DNA from: Lacticaseibacillus pantheris DSM 15945 = JCM 12539 = NBRC 106106 | GTDB taxonomy: Bacteria; Bacillota; Bacilli; Lactobacillales; Lactobacillaceae | Length of the DNA stretch: 64,000 nt | NCBI RefSeq assembly: GCF_001311175.1 | Contig: NZ_BBAI01000003.1 | Coordinates: 1 to 64,000 of the forward strand | Direction of reading: 5' to 3' | Shown: positions 58,683-64,000 of the stretch, piece by piece | Layout of the letters: each line of letters begins with the position of its first letter | How positions within the stretch are numbered: the first letter of the stretch is position 1 | Program-made: the position numbers and the translations under genes | Notes under the pieces: generated by a model | What the model saw: only the letters and a program-made list of their open reading frames with translations | What the model was told of the DNA's origin: nothing | Databases searched by the model: none

Positions 58683-60766
58683 ATGACGGATATGAATGAG
58701 CACGAAACAATGGATATGACGGGGATGGATATGTCCTCCATGAACAATATGCACGGTATGCACCACAACATGGCGGGGATGGACGATCCGGGGATGAAGT
58801 ACATGGGCAACCTGAAACAAAAGTTTTGGGTCAGCCTGGTATTAATGGTCATCGTGGTGTTATTGGCCCCACTAATGGGGATGCAGTTGAGCGTTGGTGG
58901 ACTGAGTTTGCCAATTACTTTTCCTGGTAGCGAATGGGTACTCCTAATCGTGGCAACGGCACTATTTCTCTACGGTGGGCTCCCGTTTGTCCGCGGCGGC
59001 ATCGAGGAAATTAAGGCGCGCAAACCCGGCATGATGGCTTTGATTGGGTTGGGAATATCCGTTGCGTATTTGTACTCCGTGTACGCCTTTGTGGCGAACA
59101 ACCTCATCCCAGGTCACGCCCACGTGATGAACTTTTTCTGGGAGTTAGCCACGTTAATTGTCATCATGTTGCTCGGCCACTGGTCGAGATGAACGCCGTG
59201 ATGAAGGCGGGCAACGCGACTGATAGTTTGGGCCAGATGTTGCCCGATACGGTGCACATGTTGCACGGGGACGAAGTGATGGACATGCCTTTGGCGCACG
59301 TCCAGCTGGTAGTAAACTCCGTGTTCTGGCTGGGGAATCGATTCCAGCGACGGTCAAATTGATGACGGAGATACCACCGTTAACGAAGCGTTGGTTTCTG
59401 GCGAATCGGCCCCCGTGGTTAAGCACGCCGGCGACCAGGTGACAGGTGGTACCGTAAATGGCGATGGCACCATTACCATGACGGTGAGCGCGGTCGGCGA
59501 GGACGGCTTCATTGGTCAAATCGGGCACATGGTTAGTGATGCCCAGCAGCAAAAGAGTCGTGCCGAAAACGTCGCGTCGCGTGTAGCTGGCTGGCTGTTC
59601 TACATTGCGCTGGTAGTCGGCCTGTTGACGGTGGCGGTGTGGACGCCGATTAACGGCTTTGGTCCCGCCCTAATGATGGGTGTAACGGTGCTTATTATTG
59701 CCTGTCCGCACGCTCTGGGGTTAGCCCTGCCACTGGTCATCGTGCGCGCGACCGGGATGTCGGCTAAGCGTGGGTTGCTGGTCCGGAACCGCAACGCGTA
59801 CGAGGCAACGAGCAAGGCCCGCTACATTATGTTCGATAAAACCGGTACGTTGACTACTGGTCACTTTACGGTGAACGCCGTACAACCGTTGGTGGATGGT
59901 GTGACCGCAGATGACCTGCTGGCCGACTTTGCCGCGCTGGAGCAAAGTAGCACGCACCCATTCGCAACTGGGTCCTGGCAGCAGCTAAGCAAAAGCGTGT
60001 GGACGTGACTCCCGCTGATAACGTTCAGACCATTCAGGGTGCCGGTCTGAGCGGCGAGCTGGACGGCCGCCAGTTGATGATTGTTAACGCTAAGTACCTG
60101 GTGGCGCACGGCCTTGACTTCGATGCCACCAAAGTCGACCAGCTAGCGGCGGCCGGCAACACGGTATCCTTGCTGGTGGTCGACCAGCAGGTTCAGGGTC
60201 TGGTGGCTGCGGGGGATGTTGCTCGTCCAGAAGCAGCCAAGGCCATTGCCGGTTTGAAGCAGGCCGGGTTGACACCAGTTATGTTGACCGGTGACAATCA
60301 GCAGACCGCCGCGACCGTCGCGGCCGCCCTCGGAATTGATGATGTGCACGCCGAATTAATGCCCGCCGACAAGTCCCGGCTGATTAGCGAATATCAGCGG
60401 CGGGGCGGCGTGCTGATGGTGGGAGATGGTATCAATGACGCCCCCAGCCTGGCAGGTGCCGACGTTGGGATTGCCATTGGCGCTGGTACCGACGTCGCGA
60501 TTGACGCTGCCGACGTGGTGTTAGTGTCTAGCAAGACGACTGACATCCTCAACTTTGTCCGTCTGGCCAAGGCTACAAACCGTAAGTTGGTGCAGAACAT
60601 TTGGTGGGCGGCGGGTTACAACATTGTAGCGATTCCGCTCGCTGCCGGCGTTCTGGCACCAATTGGTATTACGATGCCCGCAGCGTTGGGTGCGGTGGTG
60701 ATGAGCCTGTCCGCAATCATTGTGGCGATTAACGCAATGACTTTGCGCGCACCGAGTGTTGAGTAA
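58683..60766 (+). CDS. copB: Copper-exporting P1B-type ATPase CopB (three frameshifts)
   Basis: A membrane pump of about 695 residues. The Met/His-rich N-terminus ([20 protein letters not shown]) and the intramembrane CPH motif ([14 protein letters not shown]) mark the CopB class rather than CPC-type CopA. Other motifs are [34 protein letters not shown] and [17 protein letters not shown]. Breaks near 59187, 59335 and 59990. Follows copY by 25 bases in the same operon; export of excess copper or silver is the likely role. Confidence 0.92.
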
Positions 60767-60776
60767 TTGAGCAAGC

Positions 60777-60808
60777 AAAAAGCGTCGGCCAGGTTGGTCG
60801 GCGCTTTT
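60777..60808. terminator. Terminator between copB and the ABM-like gene
   Basis: AAAAAGCGTCGGCC and GGTCGGCGCTTTT pair; A- and T-tracts serve both converging units. Confidence 0.85.
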
Positions 60809-60821
60809 ATGCTAGACGCGG

Positions 60822-61320
60822 TTATTGGAATGTGGCCGGATCAAGCACCTTATAGCCAGTCTCGAAGTAACCGTTGGCACTGGCAGCGCGGTTGGTGAAC
60901 GCTTGGAGGGGCTTAAACGCGGGCGTGGTTTTAAGGGCAAAGTAGTTGCTACCGCGCAACCACGAGGTCATCAACATGTAGTTAACCTCCGGCGATTCTT
61001 CGCGCATCAAGCACATCATGCCGACGCGGGGTACTGTTCACGCTGGTCGATTAGTTTGGCCATATTTGCTTCAAAGACGGACACGTCGTCACTGGTCAAA
61101 CCAAAGTGCATGAAGTGTATGTACTCGTTCAGCGCAACGTGTCCCGTACTGATCACGGGCCGGTAAGTAACGGGCATGGTATAGCGACCCTCACCGGATA
61201 GGTCGAGCAGCGCGTAATCGGCACCGTGGTTACTAGGCTCAAGTAAAAATTGTTGGTCATTATGCATAAGACTGCGCAGTACGCCTTGCGTACAAAGACA
61301 GTTTGGATACGATTAGTCAT
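60822..61320 (-). CDS. ABM-domain (antibiotic biosynthesis monooxygenase-like) protein (frameshifted)
   Basis: About 166 residues when repaired. Starts MTNRIQTVFVRKAY after GGAGGTG, then LMHNDQQFLLEPSNHGADYALLDLSGEG, VALNEYIHFMHFGLTSDDVSVFEANMAKL and a C-terminal LMTSWLRGSNYFALKTTPAFKPLQAFTNRAAS. The last part resembles the ABM/IsdG ferredoxin-like fold, whose members include haem-degrading and quinol monooxygenases. Breaks near 61275 and 61020. Function not established; the family call is moderate. Confidence 0.6.
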
Positions 61321-61388
61321 AGAAAGCACCTCCATAATGATTATACCGCGGACTAACGGGTGGATGGTGACTGGGAGGTAATTAACTA

Positions 61389-62126
61389 ATGGAAATTCGT
61401 GTATTAGGTTATTATGGCGGTTATCCAGCCGATGGTGTTGGTACCAGTGCGTACCTGGTCACCAGTGGGGATTACCACTTGCTGATGGATGCCGGTAGTG
61501 GCGCTCTGTTAGAGCTAGAGCCGGTACTGGACCCGTTGCAGCTGGATGCCGTATTATTGACGCACTACCACCACGATCACACTGCCGACGTGGGCACGCT
61601 CCAGTATTACTGGCAATTACGTCCTGGCGCCAAGAAGGAGCCGGTGTTACCCATTTACGGCCACACAAAGGATCCGTTGAACTTTGCAGCGTTGACGTTT
61701 GGTGATTTTACTATTGGCCGGGGCTACACGGCTGACAGCACGGTTGACCTGGGCCCGCTGCGGTTGACGTTCTTGGAGACGGAGCATCCGGTGCCCGCCT
61801 TTGCGGTGCGCATCGAAGAGACGACCACTGGCAAAGTGGTGGTGAACACGAGTGATACGCGTTACTTCGGCGGTCTGGCTCCGTTTAGTCGGGGAGCGGA
61901 CCTGCTACTGGCGGACACGAACTTCCTGGCGGATAAACCGGCACCACGGTGGCATTTAACGGCGCCAGAGGCTGGCAAAGTAGCGGCGGACGCCGGTGTC
62001 GGCCAGTTGGTGCTGACGCACTTGCCGCAGACCGTTAACTTGCACGTACTGCAGCAACAAGCACAGGACGCGGCGGGGGACATCCCCGTACTCTTGGCCA
62101 GCGAACACCCGGTATTGCGGGTGTAG
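61389..62126 (+). CDS. YhfI-like metallo-beta-lactamase fold hydrolase
   Basis: 245 residues, intact: MEIRVLGYYGGYPADGVGTSAYLV with the metal motif LLTHYHHDHTADVG and later metal ligands in TEHPVPAFAVRI and LTHLP. It resembles B. subtilis YhfI and the RNase Z-type branch of the fold, but lacks features that would assign an RNA substrate. GGGAGG precedes the start. Substrate unknown. Followed by element E8. Confidence 0.8.
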   Translation: MEIRVLGYYGGYPADGVGTSAYLVTSGDYHLLMDAGSGALLELEPVLDPLQLDAVLLTHYHHDHTADVGTLQYYWQLRPGAKKEPVLPIYGHTKDPLNFAALTFGDFTIGRGYTADSTVDLGPLRLTFLETEHPVPAFAVRIEETTTGKVVVNTSDTRYFGGLAPFSRGADLLLADTNFLADKPAPRWHLTAPEAGKVAADAGVGQLVLTHLPQTVNLHVLQQQAQDAAGDIPVLLASEHPVLRV

Positions 62127-62127
62127 G

Positions 62128-63159
62128 TGGCGGTTTTGGTCGGTGGGGGTGCCGTGGCGTGCTGCGACTTTGTGGACCGCTCCACGGTGACCGCTGCTAG
62201 TGGCTGGTCGTACTGACGCGGTGGTTCCGGTTGAGCGGCTGGCCCCCGCGACCGGCTACGTGCCTCACGCTCACGCCCGTGCCGGGCTACCGCGAATTGC
62301 CGTAGCCCGAGAAAACCACTCGGTCTAGCCAATTTGATTCTGGGGTCGCTCAAGTGACGGTCTGCGACGGTCACTTGAGTTAACTCCCGGTAAGGGCTAA
62401 AGCCCAAACCGGAAGTAAACCAACAGAACTACGGGCATGCAGCCGTCGCGGTGACCAGCCGCTCAACCTCCACCACCACGCCAGTACGACCAACGGTAGG
62501 TGTTCACCGTTCCGGGTCCAGTCGTCTCCACACCCCCGGCACCCCCACCGGCCAGAACCACACTTGCGAACGAATTTACGACTGGTTTAGGCAACTGCAG
62601 CCATAGTACCCGTATTTTCAGTAGTAGCCGTTAACCCTTATGTGTAAGGGACGGCTCGCAATCGAAATTTTAGATGGGTTAGTGCCTGACTTGTAATAAA
62701 AGTGACTGAATTTGTCGTCAATTTCCTGTCCGGGGGCTTGTAGAGGGAACATCCTTCTGTAGGGTATTCGTGATTGGTCATGGTAGTGTGAGGCCGCGTC
62801 GGTCGGAACGGTGAGCGAAGGCGTGTGGGTTAGGAATGGTCCCCACCGTTACTGGGTAACGGGAACCCGGGGTTGGGCTTTGGTACGGAGCGTCGTGCCC
62901 GGAGACGTAGTTGCTGCGACCCCGGAGCGCCGTAGGAACGGAGTGACGTACGGCGGCATGTTTTTGAGACCGTGATTTTTCGGGCTCAAAACTCGTGGGA
63001 AGCCCGGCACGGGCTGGAGCGTGCGGGTGTAGCAACCTACGGCGTAGGCTCGTAAGCCGCAGTACCAAAGCCCAACCCCGCGTTCGTACGCAGCCCTAGC
63101 AGTGGTGACCATGTAGTACCCCACGAAAGCCGCAGCTCACCGTTCCGACCAACGCTGCC
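62128..63159 (+). repeat. Structured intergenic element E8 (two modules and linker)
   Basis: The first module (62128-62560) has an outer stem GGTCGGTGGGGGTGCCG with CGGCACCCCCACCGGCC, an inner stem GGTCGTACTGACGCGGTGG with CCACCACGCCAGTACGACC, and hairpins AATTGCCGTAGCCCGAG/CTCGGTCTAGCCAATT and CTCCCGGTAAGGGC/GCCCAAACCGGAAG, plus an inserted CAAGTGAC hairpin. The linker (62561-62791) starts with the same TTGCGAACG string as the E2 linker. The second module (62792-63159) holds CGCCGTA/TACGGCG and TTTTGAG/CTCAAAA (62962/62985) with a GTGATTTTTC loop. Confidence 0.8.
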
Positions 63160-63197
63160 GCCAACCACACCCCCAACCACACGGATTTGAAGGTAAC

Positions 63198-63226
63198 TTG
63201 CACGCTCAGGGCTTTAGCGTTAAACT
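63198..63226 (+). promoter_or_regulatory. mecA promoter
   Basis: TTGCAC, a 17-base spacer and TAAACT, 39 bases after element E8. Confidence 0.7.
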
Positions 63227-63291
63227 GTTCTCTCGAGTAGGCAATATGCTTAAATTTGCGGGGTTATCCGCAGCAAAGGGGTGATTGCAAC

Positions 63292-64000
63292 ATGGAAATG
63301 GAAAGAATCAACGCCGACACGATCCGCGTCTTTTTGGGTTCCGATGACCTGAAGTCACGTGGCATCAAGATGTTGGATTTGTTGAGCAATCACGAAGACA
63401 TTGAACACTTCTTCTACGGGGTGCTTGAAGAGGTCGACCAACAGCACGAATTTGCTGATAACGAGTCAGTTACCTTTCAGGTTATGCCCAGTAGCGGTGG
63501 CCTCGAAATGTTTATTTCGCGTAACCATCGCCACAATCAGAGCCAGCAACCGCAAAAGGGGCAACAGCCAGCCGATGCTGGTCAGGAAACGGCACCCATC
63601 GACGAATTCGCTGCTTTGGCCAAGCGTCATCTCGACCAGGCGCAGGTGGACAGTGTTCGCGACGAACCCAATCAGGATGAGGTACAACCATTATTTACCG
63701 ATGAAAGTACCCCTGTAGCCGTGGCATTACGCTTACCCGACTTTGAAGCGTTAATTGGGCTTTCACGGAGCCTCCGTATGAATGGGGGTACGAGTGACTT
63801 GTTCCGGTACCAAGGACACTATTTCCTAGTACTGACGTTCCACCCGAATGCCATCAGTGAACGCGAGGCGCAGATTCAGCTGGCCATCGCGCATGAGTAC
63901 GGTGATACTGCTGACGTGACCGCTGAACAGTTGGCAGAGTACGGGCACCAGTTAATGGCCACCAGTGCGCTAGAGACCACCAGGTACTACTTTAAAAAAA
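63292..64000 (+). CDS. mecA: Adaptor protein MecA (cut by the window end)
   Basis: MecA binds substrates and hands them to ClpC for degradation, for example ComK and ComS in B. subtilis. 236 residues are readable without interruption: MEMERINADTIRVFLGSDDLKSRGI, a Gln-rich linker, and the C-terminal ClpC-binding domain ending SALETTRYYFKK at the window edge. Homologues end within a few residues of this point, so little is missing. The ribosome site is AAAGGGGTG. Confidence 0.95.
   Translation, partial: MEMERINADTIRVFLGSDDLKSRGIKMLDLLSNHEDIEHFFYGVLEEVDQQHEFADNESVTFQVMPSSGGLEMFISRNHRHNQSQQPQKGQQPADAGQETAPIDEFAALAKRHLDQAQVDSVRDEPNQDEVQPLFTDESTPVAVALRLPDFEALIGLSRSLRMNGGTSDLFRYQGHYFLVLTFHPNAISEREAQIQLAIAHEYGDTADVTAEQLAEYGHQLMATSALETTRYYFKK

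Overview
The window is a chromosomal segment of a relatively GC-rich lactic acid bacterium of the family Lactobacillaceae. The gene order (mraZ-rsmH-ftsL-pbp2B-mraY-murD-murG-divIB-ftsA-ftsZ-sepF-ylmH-divIVA-ileS, mreBCD-minCD, a DUF1827 gene beside clpE, ptsHI) and the protein sequences resemble Lacticaseibacillus and related genera. I cannot fix the genus from sequence alone.

Layout. Positions 1-2881 hold one end of a Tn916/ICEBs1-type mobile element (oriT-like hairpin, mobT relaxase, xis, int) that abuts rpsD. From 3 to 15 kb: rpsD, a GAF-type methionine sulfoxide reductase, ezrA, a cysteine desulfurase with thiI, T-box-valS, an AlkD-like repair gene, folC and radC. From 16 to 25 kb: mreBCD-minCD, an amino-acid ABC transporter behind a tandem T-box leader, and thiT behind a TPP riboswitch. 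From 25.5 to 42.2 kb: the division and cell-wall cluster followed by T-box-ileS. From 43 to 55 kb: yaaA, a tyrosine phosphatase, a multicopper oxidase, mtnN, a second cysteine desulfurase, DUF1831, two VIT-family transporters, a universal stress protein, DUF1827 and clpE with both HrcA and CtsR operators. From 55.8 to 64 kb: ptsHI, the copYB copper operon, an ABM-like protein, a YhfI-like metallo-hydrolase and mecA, which is cut by the window end.

The most unusual content is a family of large, GC-rich, modular intergenic elements: eight loci of about 0.22 to 1 kb. Each module is a long imperfect stem closing several hairpins. Hairpin stems differ completely in sequence between copies yet stay complementary, and one hairpin often keeps a GTGGTTTT-type loop. 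Modules occur singly or as opposed pairs joined by a 0.1-0.25 kb linker, so the composite is itself a giant nested inverted repeat. They encode no protein, and all lie between transcription units. They behave like a structured RNA family or a structured non-autonomous mobile element; I recognise no described family.

A second global property is about 38 single-base frameshifts in 24 genes, including rpsD, mreB, mraY, murG, ftsA and ptsI, which a living cell needs intact. Several sit in homopolymers. I read these as indel errors in the assembly, so the affected genes are annotated over their full span as CDS with the frameshift noted.
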